A DNA stretch of 64,000 nucleotides from Agromyces marinus (GTDB taxonomy: Bacteria; Actinomycetota; Actinomycetes; Actinomycetales; Microbacteriaceae). Within the stretch, counting starts at the first letter, position 1. Each line of letters starts with the position of its first letter. The notes beneath the pieces are model-generated. The model made no database searches. It saw nothing but the letters and a program-made list of their open reading frames with translations, and was not told the DNA's origin. Made by a program: the position numbers and the translations under genes. The stretch is from NCBI RefSeq assembly GCF_021442325.1, contig NZ_CP087879.1, positions 992,001-1,056,000 on the forward strand, read 5' to 3'. Positions 48,231 through 56,877 of this stretch are shown piece after piece.

Positions 48231-48656
48231 ATGAATGAGAACACACTGGCGACGGCCGTCCTCGCGGCATCCGACCTCGAGCGCGCGAAGCGATTCTGGC
48301 ACGAGGTGTTCGGGCTCGAACCCATCATGTCCGACGACGTGGGCGGTGCGACCTACCTCGTCGGCGGGGTGCCCGTGCTCGTCTACGAGTCCGAGTTCGC
48401 CGGGACGAACAAGGCGACCGCGCTCGGGATCATGACCGACGACCTCGACCGCGACATGGCGGAGCTCCGGGCCAAGGGCGTCGAGTTCATCGACCTCGAC
48501 CTGCCCGGCCTCACGACCACCGACGGGGTCGCGGAGGTCGACGGCGAACGCGCGGCGTGGTTCAACGACACCGAGGGCAACATCATCTCGCTCGCACAGC
48601 CCACGAGCGCGACCCTCGCCGAGGCACGCGAACGACTCTCGGCGGCTCGGGGATGA
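48231..48656 (+). CDS. VOC-family (glyoxalase-like) protein
   Basis: A 141-residue protein with the vicinal-oxygen-chelate fold of two beta-alpha-beta3 units: LATAVLAASDLERAKRFWHEVFGLEPIM and ALGIMTDDLDRDMAELRAKGVEFIDLDLPG, closing with AAWFNDTEGNIISLAQP. Metal ligands are uncertain: the usual N-terminal His of metalloenzymes is absent, so it may bind a ligand rather than catalyse. GAGGGGAT precedes the ATG and TAGACT lies about 30 nt upstream. It converges on the ene-reductase gene. Confidence 0.8.
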   Translation: MNENTLATAVLAASDLERAKRFWHEVFGLEPIMSDDVGGATYLVGGVPVLVYESEFAGTNKATALGIMTDDLDRDMAELRAKGVEFIDLDLPGLTTTDGVAEVDGERAAWFNDTEGNIISLAQPTSATLAEARERLSAARG

Positions 48657-48662
48657 GCCGGC

Positions 48663-49817
48663 TCACCACTCGCCGTCGTTGACCTCCGGCCGCGCCCGCA
48701 GGTACTGCGGCGGCCACATCGAGGTCCCGGCGCCGAGCGCCTCGGCGGCGCGCATCGCGAAGTGCGGGTCCCGCATCATCGCCTTGCCGAACATCACCGC
48801 ATCGGCCGCGCCCGACGCCACGATCGCCTCGGCCTGCACGGGCGTCGTGATGCGCCCGACCGCCGAGACCGCGACCCCGGCGCGGTCGCCGACGAATTCC
48901 GCGTGCGCGGCCTGGTACGCCGGGCCGACCGGGATCCGCACGTCGCGCAGCAACCCGCCGGTCGAGATGTCGAAGAAGTCCGCACCCGACTCGGCGGCAC
49001 GGGAGGCCACGAGCGCGGTCTGCTCCTCATCCCAGCCGCCCGGAGCCCAGTCGGTCGCGGAGAACCGGACCAGCAGCGGCATCCGCTCGCCGATCTCGGC
49101 CCGCACGGCCCGGACGACCTCGAGCAGCAGTCGCGACCGGCCCTCCAGGTCGCCGCCCCAGCGGTCGGTGCGCAGGTTCGACAGCGGCGAGAGGAACTGG
49201 TGCAGCAGGTACCCGTGCGCCGCATGCACCTCGACGAGGTCGAAGCCCGCCCGGACCGCGCGCCGCGCTGCGGCGCGGAAGTCGTCGATGACGGCGAGGA
49301 TGCCGGCCTCGTCGAGCGCATCCGGCTCGCGGAGCCCGTCGAACGCGACGGCCGACGGAGCCAGCGTGCGCCACCCGCCCGCCTCGATCGGCTGCGAACC
49401 CGGACGGCGCATCGGCTCGGGCCACACCGACGCCTTCCGCCCGGCATGCGCGAGCTGGATGCCGGACGCTGCGCCCTGCGACCGCAGGAAGGCCGTCACA
49501 CGCGCCCACGCCACCGCCTGCTCGTCGTTCCAGAGGCCCGTGTCGTGATCGGAGATCCGACCCTCCGGACTGATCGCGGTCGCCTCGGCGATCACGAGGC
49601 CCGCCCCGCCCGCGGCCATCGAGCCGAGATGCACGAGGTGCCAGTCGGTGGGCACCCCGTCGCGCGCGGTCACCGAGTACTGGCACAGCGGCGGAACCCA
49701 CACCCGGTTGCGGATCTCGAGCCCGCGGATCGTGATCGGTCGGAACAACGCCGGGCCGTCGTCGGAGACGACGATGTCGGGGGAGGCGGAGAACGGCGAG
49801 GGACGGGACGCGGGCAC
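48663..49817 (-). CDS. NADH:flavin oxidoreductase, old yellow enzyme family (YqjM-like)
   Basis: A 384-residue FMN enzyme reducing activated C=C bonds with NAD(P)H. Signs are the N-terminal ALFRPITIRGLEIRNRVWVPPLCQYS (Cys of the YqjM subgroup), QLAHAGRKAS, the His pair in VEVHAAHGYLLHQFLSPLSNLRTDRWGG and FFDISTGG. The C-terminal phosphate site is GAADAVMFGKAMMRDPHFAMRAA. The GTG start is set by TAGGTT exactly 7 nt upstream on this strand. Its -10 overlaps the one of divergent nnrD. The natural substrate is unknown; xenobiotic or quinone reduction is typical. Confidence 0.9.
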   Translation of the reverse strand: MPASRPSPFSASPDIVVSDDGPALFRPITIRGLEIRNRVWVPPLCQYSVTARDGVPTDWHLVHLGSMAAGGAGLVIAEATAISPEGRISDHDTGLWNDEQAVAWARVTAFLRSQGAASGIQLAHAGRKASVWPEPMRRPGSQPIEAGGWRTLAPSAVAFDGLREPDALDEAGILAVIDDFRAAARRAVRAGFDLVEVHAAHGYLLHQFLSPLSNLRTDRWGGDLEGRSRLLLEVVRAVRAEIGERMPLLVRFSATDWAPGGWDEEQTALVASRAAESGADFFDISTGGLLRDVRIPVGPAYQAAHAEFVGDRAGVAVSAVGRITTPVQAEAIVASGAADAVMFGKAMMRDPHFAMRAAEALGAGTSMWPPQYLRARPEVNDGEW

Positions 49818-49824
49818 GCACCCC

Positions 49825-49834
49825 AACCTATCGT
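49825..49834. promoter_or_regulatory. overlapping divergent -10 boxes of two leaderless genes
   Basis: TATCGT (49829-49834, plus) is 7 nt before the nnrD ATG. TAGGTT (49830-49825, minus) is 7 nt before the ene-reductase GTG. The two hexamers share two base pairs, so only one polymerase can melt the site at a time. Confidence 0.6.
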
Positions 49835-49841
49835 TGGAGGC

Positions 49842-50693
49842 ATGGACACCGGCACGTGGCGCGAGTGGGGCGCCGACGACGCATCCGAGTGGTCGAGCGC
49901 TCCCGGCGAACACGACGACAAGTACCTCCGGGGCGTCCTCGGGGTCATCACGGGCTCGCCCGACTACCCCGGTGCCGCGGTCCTCGGCGTCGAGGCCGCG
50001 CACCGCACGGGCGTCGGCATGGTGCGCTACATCGGCCCGCGGGCGGTGCGACGCGCCGTGCTCGCGAAACGACCCGAGACGGTCGCGGTCGCCGGACGCG
50101 TCCAGGCCTGGTTGCTCGGCTCGGGCATGGACTCCGCGAACCGCTCGTTCATGCTCGCGGGCGACCTCCAGCACGCGCTCGCGTCGGGCCATCCGTCCGT
50201 GCTCGACGCGGGCGGGCTCGACCTGGTCGGCACCCACACCGGGCCCACCGTGATCACGCCGCACGCGCGCGAACTCGCGCACCTGCTGCTCGAACGAGAC
50301 GTCGACTGCTCGGTCGAGCAGATCGAGGACGCTCCCGCCGAGTGGGCCGAACGCGCCGCCCGCGAGCTCGAGGTCGCCGTGCTGCTCAAGGGCGCCGTCA
50401 CGCACGTGTGCGACCCCGAGGGCACGCGGCTGACCGTGACCGCGCGCACGCACTGGCTCGCGAGCGCCGGCACCGGCGACGTGCTCGGCGGCATCATCGG
50501 CGCGCTCGCCGCGACCCACCACGAGCGGCTGGCGCACGATGCCGGCGCGATCACCCGGCTCGCGGCGACGGGCGCGTTCATCCACTCCGAGGCGGCCCGT
50601 CGGGCGAGCGATGCGGTCGACGGCGGTCCGGTCGTCGCGCTCGACATCGCACGCGAGGTCCCGCGCGTCGTGGGCGGGCTGCTGCGACGCTGA
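49842..50693 (+). CDS. nnrD: ADP-dependent NAD(P)H-hydrate dehydratase
   Basis: A 283-residue repair enzyme of the ribokinase-like fold that converts damaged NAD(P)HX back to NAD(P)H. Conserved are YLRGVLGVITGSPDYPGAAVLGVEAA, LLGSGMD, TPHARELAHLL, LLKGAVTHV and the anion hole WLASAGTGDVLGGIIGALAA. It lacks the fused NnrE epimerase domain. Pairing with a divergent flavin oxidoreductase that uses NAD(P)H is suggestive. Confidence 0.9.
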   Translation: MDTGTWREWGADDASEWSSAPGEHDDKYLRGVLGVITGSPDYPGAAVLGVEAAHRTGVGMVRYIGPRAVRRAVLAKRPETVAVAGRVQAWLLGSGMDSANRSFMLAGDLQHALASGHPSVLDAGGLDLVGTHTGPTVITPHARELAHLLLERDVDCSVEQIEDAPAEWAERAARELEVAVLLKGAVTHVCDPEGTRLTVTARTHWLASAGTGDVLGGIIGALAATHHERLAHDAGAITRLAATGAFIHSEAARRASDAVDGGPVVALDIAREVPRVVGGLLRR

Positions 50694-50695
50694 GC

Positions 50696-51910
50696 GTGCG
50701 ATCCTCGCCCGGCGGTCGCGCGGCCCTCTGGGTCGCGTTCGCCGTCGTGCACGCGGCGCTCGCAGCGCTGAACCTGTTCGCCCCCGGATGGCCGCTCGGC
50801 GACGTGACCGGGGTGTACCGGGTGTGGGCGGAGACGGCCCAGCACGGATGGTTGCGCATGGGCATCGACGCGCCCTGGGTCTACCCGATCCTCGCGTTCG
50901 TCCCGATGGCCGCCGCGCTCGTGCTCGGCTCCGAATGGTACGGGCAGACCTGGCTGGCCATGGTCGTCGTGCTCGACGCGATCGCGTTCTCGGTGCTGCT
51001 CGGCCGCGGGGCGCTCTCGCGGAGGCGCCGCGTCGCGGCATGGTGGTGGCTCGGATTCCTCGCGCTGCTCGGCCCGATCGCCCTCGGCCGGATCGATGCC
51101 GTCACGGTTCCGCTCGCGATCGTGGGCCTGCTCGTCGCCGCCGGCCGGCCGCGCGTCGCGGCGGTGCTCGTCACGGTCGCGATGTGGATCAAGGTCTGGC
51201 CGGCGGCGCTGCTGGCCGCGATGGCGATCGCGCTCACGCGCCGGCTCGAGGTGATCGGCGTGGCGGCGGCACTGAGCGCCGGCATCCTCGGCGCCAGCCT
51301 CATCGCCGGATCCGGTGCGAACGCGCTCGGGTTCGTCGCGGAGCAGACCGGACGCGGGCTCCAGGTCGAGTCGCCGTTCGCGCTGCCCTGGCTGTGGTGG
51401 ATCGTCGCGGGCACCGATGCGGCGGGCATCGCGTACGACCGCGACATCCTGACCTTCCAGGTCGACGGGCCGGGAACGGAGGCCGCGGCCGCCGCGACCA
51501 CGCCGCTCATGCTCATCGGGCTCGCGGCCGTGGCCGCGACCGGGATCCGCGCGGCGCGTCGCGGCGCGGGCGTGCTCGCCCTGCTCGCACCGCTGGCGCT
51601 GGCGTTCACCTGCGTGCTCATGCTCGCGAACAAGGTCGGCTCGCCGCAGTTCGTCACCTGGCTCGCCGCTCCGGTCGTGCTCGGCCTGGCGACCTCGGGT
51701 GCGCGCTTCACGACGCCGGCCGCGCTCGCCGCGGCGATCGCGGCGCTCACCCACCTGATCTACCCCTACTGGTACGGCTGGCTGCTGGTCGCGAACCCGG
51801 GGTTCGTGCTGCTGCTCACCGTGAAGGTCGCCCTGCTGGCCATCCTCTTCGGGTGGTCGGTCATCGTCGTGTGGCAGGCTGGGTCCACACGGCATCCGCG
51901 AGCGCACTGA
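50696..51910 (+). CDS. DUF2029/GT87-like membrane glycosyltransferase
   Basis: A 404-residue protein with about ten helices. GT-C type features are the first loop LNLFAPGWPLGDVTGVYRVWAETAQHGW carrying the acidic GD, and later MWIKVWPAALLAAMAIAL and VGSPQFVTWLAAPVVLGLA. GT87 enzymes such as mycobacterial PimE use polyprenyl-phosphate mannose to build glycolipids on the outer membrane face. Donor and product here are unknown. The GTG start is 2 nt after the nnrD stop. Confidence 0.75.
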   Translation: MRSSPGGRAALWVAFAVVHAALAALNLFAPGWPLGDVTGVYRVWAETAQHGWLRMGIDAPWVYPILAFVPMAAALVLGSEWYGQTWLAMVVVLDAIAFSVLLGRGALSRRRRVAAWWWLGFLALLGPIALGRIDAVTVPLAIVGLLVAAGRPRVAAVLVTVAMWIKVWPAALLAAMAIALTRRLEVIGVAAALSAGILGASLIAGSGANALGFVAEQTGRGLQVESPFALPWLWWIVAGTDAAGIAYDRDILTFQVDGPGTEAAAAATTPLMLIGLAAVAATGIRAARRGAGVLALLAPLALAFTCVLMLANKVGSPQFVTWLAAPVVLGLATSGARFTTPAALAAAIAALTHLIYPYWYGWLLVANPGFVLLLTVKVALLAILFGWSVIVVWQAGSTRHPRAH

Positions 51911-51954
51911 GCCGCGCGGTCCGCGGGTGCCCGGTCGCCCAGGAGGTGGGTCGC

Positions 51955-52263
51955 ATGCTGGTGGCGTTCTCGGTCGCACCGAGCGGAACGGGTCGACACG
52001 ACGGATCGGTGCACGATGCCGTCGCCGCCGCGGTGCGGATCGTGCGGGAGTCGGGCCTGCCGAATCGGACCACGTCGATGTTCACCGAGATCGAGGGGGA
52101 GTGGGACGAGGTCATGCGCGTGGTCAAGGACGCGTGCGACGCCGTGGCCGACTACGGCTCACGGGTCTCCCTCGTGCTGAAGGCCGACATCCGCCCCGGA
52201 CGCACGGGCGAGCTCGAGGGCAAGGTCGACCGCCTCGAGGCCGCGATCGAGAACGACGGCTGA
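51955..52263 (+). CDS. MTH1187/YqgV-family thiamine-binding protein
   Basis: A 102-residue ferredoxin-like protein of the UPF0045 group: MLVAFSVAPSGT at the N-terminus, AVAAAVRIVRESGLPNRTTSMFTEIEGEWDEVMRVVKDACDAVADYGSRVSLVLKADIRPG. Structures of relatives bind thiamine or similar compounds between subunits; the biological task is unsettled. AGGAGG lies 9 nt upstream of the ATG. It may be co-transcribed with the preceding glycosyltransferase. Confidence 0.85.
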   Translation: MLVAFSVAPSGTGRHDGSVHDAVAAAVRIVRESGLPNRTTSMFTEIEGEWDEVMRVVKDACDAVADYGSRVSLVLKADIRPGRTGELEGKVDRLEAAIENDG

Positions 52264-52275
52264 TCGTCCGGGCCG

Positions 52276-52929
52276 CTACTCGGACTGCAGCAGGATCCCG
52301 TCGGCGATGGCGCGCTTGCGCAGCGCGACCTTGGTTCCCACGTCGAAGCCCGCGAGCCGGTACTTCTCGCGGATGCGCTTGAGGTAGCTCTTCGCGGTCT
52401 CCTCCGAGATGCCGAGCTGGAACGCCACGGCCTTGACCGGCTGACCGGCGCCGTACAGCGCCATCACCCGGCGCTCCTGCGCGCTCAGGCGGGGCGTCGA
52501 CGCATCGCCGACCAGGGCGTCCTCGAGCTCGCCCGACAGGTACGTGTCACCCGCGCGCGCGGCGAGGATCGCCTCGACGATCGTCTCCACGGGCTCGGAC
52601 TTCACGAGGTAACCGAGCGCACCCGCGCCGAGCGCCTCGCGCACGACCGCGGGCTCCGAGTAGGTGCTCATGAGCATGGTCCGCACGCCCGCCGACTTCA
52701 GCGTCGACAGCTTGATCGAGATCGGGATGTTGTCGCGCAGGTCGAGGTCGAGCAGCACCACGTCGACGGGGAACTCGGGGTGGGCCAAGAGCTCGGACCA
52801 CGACGGGACCGCGGCGACCAGGTCGATGTCGTCGGTCGCGGCGCGGATCCACTCCGTCAGGGCGCCGAGCAGCATCCGGTGGTCGTCGACCACCGCCAGT
52901 CGGATGGGTGCGGGTTGGGGTTCGGGCAC
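52276..52929 (-). CDS. NarL/LuxR-family response regulator
   Basis: A 217-residue regulator. The receiver starts IRLAVVDDHRMLLGALTEWI, with phosphoacceptor Asp in VVLLDLDLRDN and Lys in GYLVKSEPVETI. The LuxR-type HTH reads LSAQERRVMALYGAGQPVKAVAFQLGISEETAKSYLKRIREKYRLAG. The GTG start has GGGGAG upstream. It lies two bases from the membrane pseudokinase gene, and the true kinase follows, so the three form one signalling operon. The target is unknown; auto-regulation is likely. Confidence 0.92.
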   Translation of the reverse strand: MPEPQPAPIRLAVVDDHRMLLGALTEWIRAATDDIDLVAAVPSWSELLAHPEFPVDVVLLDLDLRDNIPISIKLSTLKSAGVRTMLMSTYSEPAVVREALGAGALGYLVKSEPVETIVEAILAARAGDTYLSGELEDALVGDASTPRLSAQERRVMALYGAGQPVKAVAFQLGISEETAKSYLKRIREKYRLAGFDVGTKVALRKRAIADGILLQSE

Positions 52930-52930
52930 G

Positions 52931-54277
52931 TCAGGCTCCCCTCGGGTTGACGGCGCTGGGTGACGCCTGGCCTCGGACCGTGGGGTCGATCCGGCACTCG
53001 AGTCCGATCCGGAACCCTTCGGGGGAGGGAACGATCTCGTGTACTCCGACATTATCGAGGGCATCCCATGCTGTCGCATCGATACGGCGCGCCGAGACGC
53101 CGGACACGTCCAGGTCGATCGCGACGCCGTCGCCGCTCCCGGCATCGTCTCCCGCGCGACCGGGGTCGCCGTCGGCGATCCGCGCCCGGCCGTCGCCGGA
53201 TCCCGGTGACAGGGCGGGCAGTGCGTCGTGGCACCGTACGCGGACCTCGAGCGGCGGCTCGGTCGCCTTCCGTCGCCGCTGCCCGGCGATCAGCCACAGC
53301 GCGAGCAGCAGGCCCTCGCGCTGCTCGGGTGCCAGCAGGCCGGCGAGGCCCTGGTCGTCGTCGACCGTCACCCGACGGCTCAGGTACGCCGACTCGGTCA
53401 CGGCGTGACGCAGCCACGTGTCGGTGCGGCCCTCGATGAGTCGAACGCGCAGGCGCGCCGCGAGTTCGCCCGCGTGCGCCGCCGCGTCTGCGGGCAACGG
53501 GATGGCGAGGCGACCCGATCCCACGTCGTCGAGCAGCGACTCGGCATCGAAGTCGAGTTCCGCGAGTTCCTCCGACGCGCGCATCCCGACGGCCGAACGG
53601 GGCGTGGCGACGGTCGACTGCACGAGCGTCAGGTCGAGTTCCCGGCCCACGAGTCGCCGGAACCCGCGGACCGCGACCGCCGCGAGCACGACGGGCACCA
53701 ACGCGCTCGCGGCGACGGCGAGCCCCACGACCGTCCAACTCCCCGCGGACCGGACCTGCAGGAGCGCGGCGACCGTGATCGCGAGGGCGACCAGCGCCGC
53801 GGCCGCGACGGGCGTCCGCGTCTCGCGCAGCGCCACCACGGGCATCAGCAGTACCGCGGCGGCCGGCGCGGCCGTCGGCGTGACGCCCAGGTGCAGCAGG
53901 CCCGCGGTCGAGGCGAGGTCGAGCCACACCGGCACGACCAGCGCGACCAGGACGAGCGCGTAGGTCCAGTCGGCCACGCGGGTCAGCCCCCGGGTCGCGA
54001 CGAGCGTCCCGGCCGCGACGACCGCGAGCGCGATCCACGCCCAGGCGGGGCCGGCGCCGGGCGGGTAGACGCCGATGAGGCCGATCGCGTGGGCCAGGTG
54101 CGCCAGCACCAGCACGCACGCGGCCATGGCGATCCCCACGGCCAGACGGCGCCCCCCGTGCGCGCTGCGGATGTCCTCAGCGGCACGAGCCGATCGGCTG
54201 GGCCTGCGGAAGTGGATCTCGTGCGTCGTCTCGGGCGACGCTGCGGAGGCGTCCGGGGAACGGTTGAGCAGGCTCAC
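52931..54277 (-). CDS. six-helix membrane protein resembling a degenerate histidine kinase
   Basis: A 448-residue protein in the middle of a kinase/regulator operon. Six helices occupy about residues 50-235. The cytoplasmic half (about 240-448) keeps the outline of a kinase. ADAAAHAGELAARLRVRLIEGRTDTWLRHAVTESAYL could be a helical pair, LAPEQREGLLLALWLIAGQ sits where an N-box would be, and SPEGFRIGLECRID resembles the last strand of the ATPase fold. No phosphoacceptor His-Asp pair, N-box Asn or DxGxG glycine box is present. Its GTG overlaps the true kinase stop by GTGA. It may sense a signal and gate the neighbour kinase (inference). Confidence 0.65.
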   Translation of the reverse strand: MSLLNRSPDASAASPETTHEIHFRRPSRSARAAEDIRSAHGGRRLAVGIAMAACVLVLAHLAHAIGLIGVYPPGAGPAWAWIALAVVAAGTLVATRGLTRVADWTYALVLVALVVPVWLDLASTAGLLHLGVTPTAAPAAAVLLMPVVALRETRTPVAAAALVALAITVAALLQVRSAGSWTVVGLAVAASALVPVVLAAVAVRGFRRLVGRELDLTLVQSTVATPRSAVGMRASEELAELDFDAESLLDDVGSGRLAIPLPADAAAHAGELAARLRVRLIEGRTDTWLRHAVTESAYLSRRVTVDDDQGLAGLLAPEQREGLLLALWLIAGQRRRKATEPPLEVRVRCHDALPALSPGSGDGRARIADGDPGRAGDDAGSGDGVAIDLDVSGVSARRIDATAWDALDNVGVHEIVPSPEGFRIGLECRIDPTVRGQASPSAVNPRGA

Positions 54278-55437
54278 GGCTTCGGCACCTCGAGCATGAC
54301 GGTCGTCCCCGACCCGGGCGAGCTGAACACGCGCGCCCGCCCGCCGACGGCGTGCAGGCGGCCGACCACCGACTCGGCGAACCCGAGCCGCGCCGGGTCC
54401 ACGGCCGCGGGCTCGAACCCGGACCCCTGGTCGGTCACCATGACGCGCACGGTCCGCTCGTCGTCGGTGACGGTCACATCGACCGAGGCCACCCCGGCGT
54501 GCCGGCGGACGTTCTCGAGGCACTCGCCGAGCGCGCCGAGCAGCGCGTCGAGCCGGTCGCGCGGGAGCACGAGGTGGTTCGCCCCGTGCCAGCCGACCGC
54601 GAGGCCCATCCGTGCGAACCGCTGCCGCACCGACTCGAACGTCGCCCCCAGCGCGTCGTCGTCCGATTCCGGCGAGAAGATCGCGCTCGATCCGTTCTCG
54701 AGCGGTGCGCCGAGCCGCAACTGCTTGAGCAGTCGGGCGTCGTCGCCGGCCTGCTGCCGCAGCGCCCCGGCCCCCACTCCGACGCCCGAGTGGGCGAGCA
54801 GGCTCAGCGTGGCCAGCACGGTGTCGTGGAGCACGCGGGCATCCTGTCGCTGCTGCGCCTCGGACTCGCTCGCGAGCCGTTCGGCCTCGTGCGCGCGCCC
54901 GACCTCGGCGATGCGCTCGTCGGCCCGGACGATCGCGCGGGCGATCCAGACCGCGACGATGATCGAACCCGACCATCCGGCGACGGTCGCGACCGCGACC
55001 AGGCGCATGTCGGCACCGACCGCCGCGCACGCGGCGATCGCCATGATCGTCGCCGCCCCCGTCGCGACGAGGAGCGCCGGCCCCGAGGGACGGACGGCCA
55101 GCGGCGCGGCGAGCGAGCCGGTCGCCAGGGCGCCGGCAGCGGCGACCGCGGTCGCCGCGGCGGGGTCGATCGAGGCATCCGTGCCCACGGCGAGCATGAA
55201 CCCCGTGCCGGCCAGGATCGCGGCGAGCGTCGCGGCCCGGCCCGATCGCGCGGTCGCGAGCACGGCGAGCGCCCCGGTCGCGACCGCGAGGGCCGCGGCC
55301 AGCGCGAACCGCGACTCCGGAACGGCCCCGGGCACGAGCACGCACGCGAGCGCGACCGCGACGCCGGTCAGGCTCCCGGTGCGTGCCAGGCGACGCAGCA
55401 GGCGATCGCGTTCCTTCTCGATCCGTCGCACTGGCAC
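54274..55437 (-). CDS. membrane sensor histidine kinase (NarL-system type)
   Basis: A 387-residue kinase. Five to six helices at about 20-165 form a compact sensor without a large loop. The dimerisation helix shows ESEAQQRQDARVLHDTVLATLSLLAHSG with the His-Asp phosphoacceptor pair. The ATPase domain shows ALGECLENVRRHAG (N-box), DQGSGF (glycine box) and the final GSGTTVMLEVP. It presumably phosphorylates the LuxR-type regulator two genes downstream. The GTG start has no strong ribosome site. The stop overlaps the next gene by GTGA. Confidence 0.9.
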   Translation of the reverse strand: MPVRRIEKERDRLLRRLARTGSLTGVAVALACVLVPGAVPESRFALAAALAVATGALAVLATARSGRAATLAAILAGTGFMLAVGTDASIDPAAATAVAAAGALATGSLAAPLAVRPSGPALLVATGAATIMAIAACAAVGADMRLVAVATVAGWSGSIIVAVWIARAIVRADERIAEVGRAHEAERLASESEAQQRQDARVLHDTVLATLSLLAHSGVGVGAGALRQQAGDDARLLKQLRLGAPLENGSSAIFSPESDDDALGATFESVRQRFARMGLAVGWHGANHLVLPRDRLDALLGALGECLENVRRHAGVASVDVTVTDDERTVRVMVTDQGSGFEPAAVDPARLGFAESVVGRLHAVGGRARVFSSPGSGTTVMLEVPKP

Positions 55438-55549
55438 CCCCTCGAACGGCTCGGTCGCGCGGCGTGACGCAATCCACTGAAACTACCTCAGTTCGCCCCC
55501 CGAACGTGGGACGATCGGCCCGAGCCGGACGAGCGGCCCGCGGCCCGCC

Positions 55550-56758
55550 TCAGGCCGCGAGCAGGCGCGAGATCCACCCGCCGACTGCCTGGTCCTCGAT
55601 GAGGAACGCGTCGTGGCCGTAGTCCGAGCGGAGCACGACCGGGTCGCGGCCGTGGATGCTGCGACCGAGGCCCGCCGCGATCTCGCGCTGCCCCGCGAGC
55701 GGGAAGTAGCGGTCGCTGTCGATGCCGAGCACGAGCGAGTGCGCCTCGATGCGCGCGAGCGCCGCCGGCACGCCGCCGCGACCACGGCCGATGTCGTGCG
55801 AGTTCATCGACTCGGTGAGCGTCAGGTAGCTGTTCGCGTCGAACCGGCGCGTGAACCGGTTGCCGTGGAAGTCGAGGTAGGACTCGACCGCGAAGCGGCC
55901 GCCGCCGCCGAGCGGGTCGAGGCCGGACTGCCAGCTGCGCTCGAAGCGCTGGTTCAGCTCGTTCGGCGTCCGGTAGTTCAGCATCGCCATCCGCCGGGCC
56001 AGGGCGAGCCCGCGGTTCGGACCCTCGCCGTCGGGGGCGTCGTAGTACGCGCCGCCGTCGAACGCGGGATCGCTGCGCACCGCGTCGAGCTGGACCGAGT
56101 TCAACGCGATCTGGTCGGCGGTGGTCGCCGGCGGTGCGGCGAGGACCGCCATCCGCTGCACGGCACCGGGGAACGAGACCGCCCATTCGAGCGCGTGCAT
56201 GCCGCCCATCGAGCCGCCGATCACCGCGGCGAAGCGGTCGATGCCGAGCTCGCGGGCGAACGCCGCCTGCGCGGCGACCTGGTCGCGGATGGTGAGGGAG
56301 GGCAGGCGCGCCCCCCACTCGATGCCGTCGGGCGCGAGCGATGCCGGACCGGTCGTGCCCTGGCATCCGCCGAGCACGTTCGGCGCCACGACGAACCAGC
56401 GCCCCGTGTCGATCGCGCGACCCGGCCCCACGACGCCGGGCCACCACCCCGCGCTCGCGTGCCCCGGGCCCGCCGGGCCGAGCACGTGCGAATCGCCCGT
56501 GAGGGCGTGCAGCACGAGGATCGCGTTGTCGCGCGCGGGCGAGAGGCGCCCCCACGACTCGTACGCGACGCGGACGTCGGGCAGGACCTCGCCGGACTCG
56601 AGGGCGAGCGCGCCGACGCGCACGAACCGGCGGTCGCCCTCGGGGTCGCCCTCGCGCCACGCCCCCGTCGCCGGCGCACGGCTCGCCAGCTGGTGCGCCG
56701 CGCGAGCTTCGGGCACGACGCTCGCCGGCGCCGTCTCCGAGGTGGTCTGCCAGTCCAT
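55550..56758 (-). CDS. metX: homoserine O-acetyltransferase
   Basis: A 402-residue alpha/beta-hydrolase enzyme activating homoserine with acetyl-CoA for methionine synthesis. It shows YESWGRLSPARDNAILVLHALTGDSH, GWWPGVVGPGRAIDT, NVLGGCQGTTGP, the nucleophile elbow GGSMGGMHALEW, and later Asp and His in GIDSDRYFPL and SDYGHDAFLIE. GAGAAT lies 7 nt upstream of the ATG. It follows metY but is separated from it by a strong hairpin, so it probably has its own promoter. Confidence 0.95.
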   Translation of the reverse strand: MDWQTTSETAPASVVPEARAAHQLASRAPATGAWREGDPEGDRRFVRVGALALESGEVLPDVRVAYESWGRLSPARDNAILVLHALTGDSHVLGPAGPGHASAGWWPGVVGPGRAIDTGRWFVVAPNVLGGCQGTTGPASLAPDGIEWGARLPSLTIRDQVAAQAAFARELGIDRFAAVIGGSMGGMHALEWAVSFPGAVQRMAVLAAPPATTADQIALNSVQLDAVRSDPAFDGGAYYDAPDGEGPNRGLALARRMAMLNYRTPNELNQRFERSWQSGLDPLGGGGRFAVESYLDFHGNRFTRRFDANSYLTLTESMNSHDIGRGRGGVPAALARIEAHSLVLGIDSDRYFPLAGQREIAAGLGRSIHGRDPVVLRSDYGHDAFLIEDQAVGGWISRLLAA

Positions 56759-56822
56759 GCCCTCGATTCTCCCCGAGCCGCCCGCACGGCGGGACAGTGT
56801 TACACGCCGGGGGCCGGAGACG

Positions 56823-56858
56823 ACGGATGCCGCGCCCCGGCGGGGACGCGGCATCCGT
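56823..56858. terminator. 12-bp hairpin with ACGGATGCCGCG stem after metY
   Basis: ACGGATGCCGCG pairs perfectly with CGCGGCATCCGT, with a further CCCC/GGGG inside. It separates metY from metX on the minus strand. Confidence 0.8.
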
Positions 56859-56877
56859 TCGAACGCGGGAACCGTGG

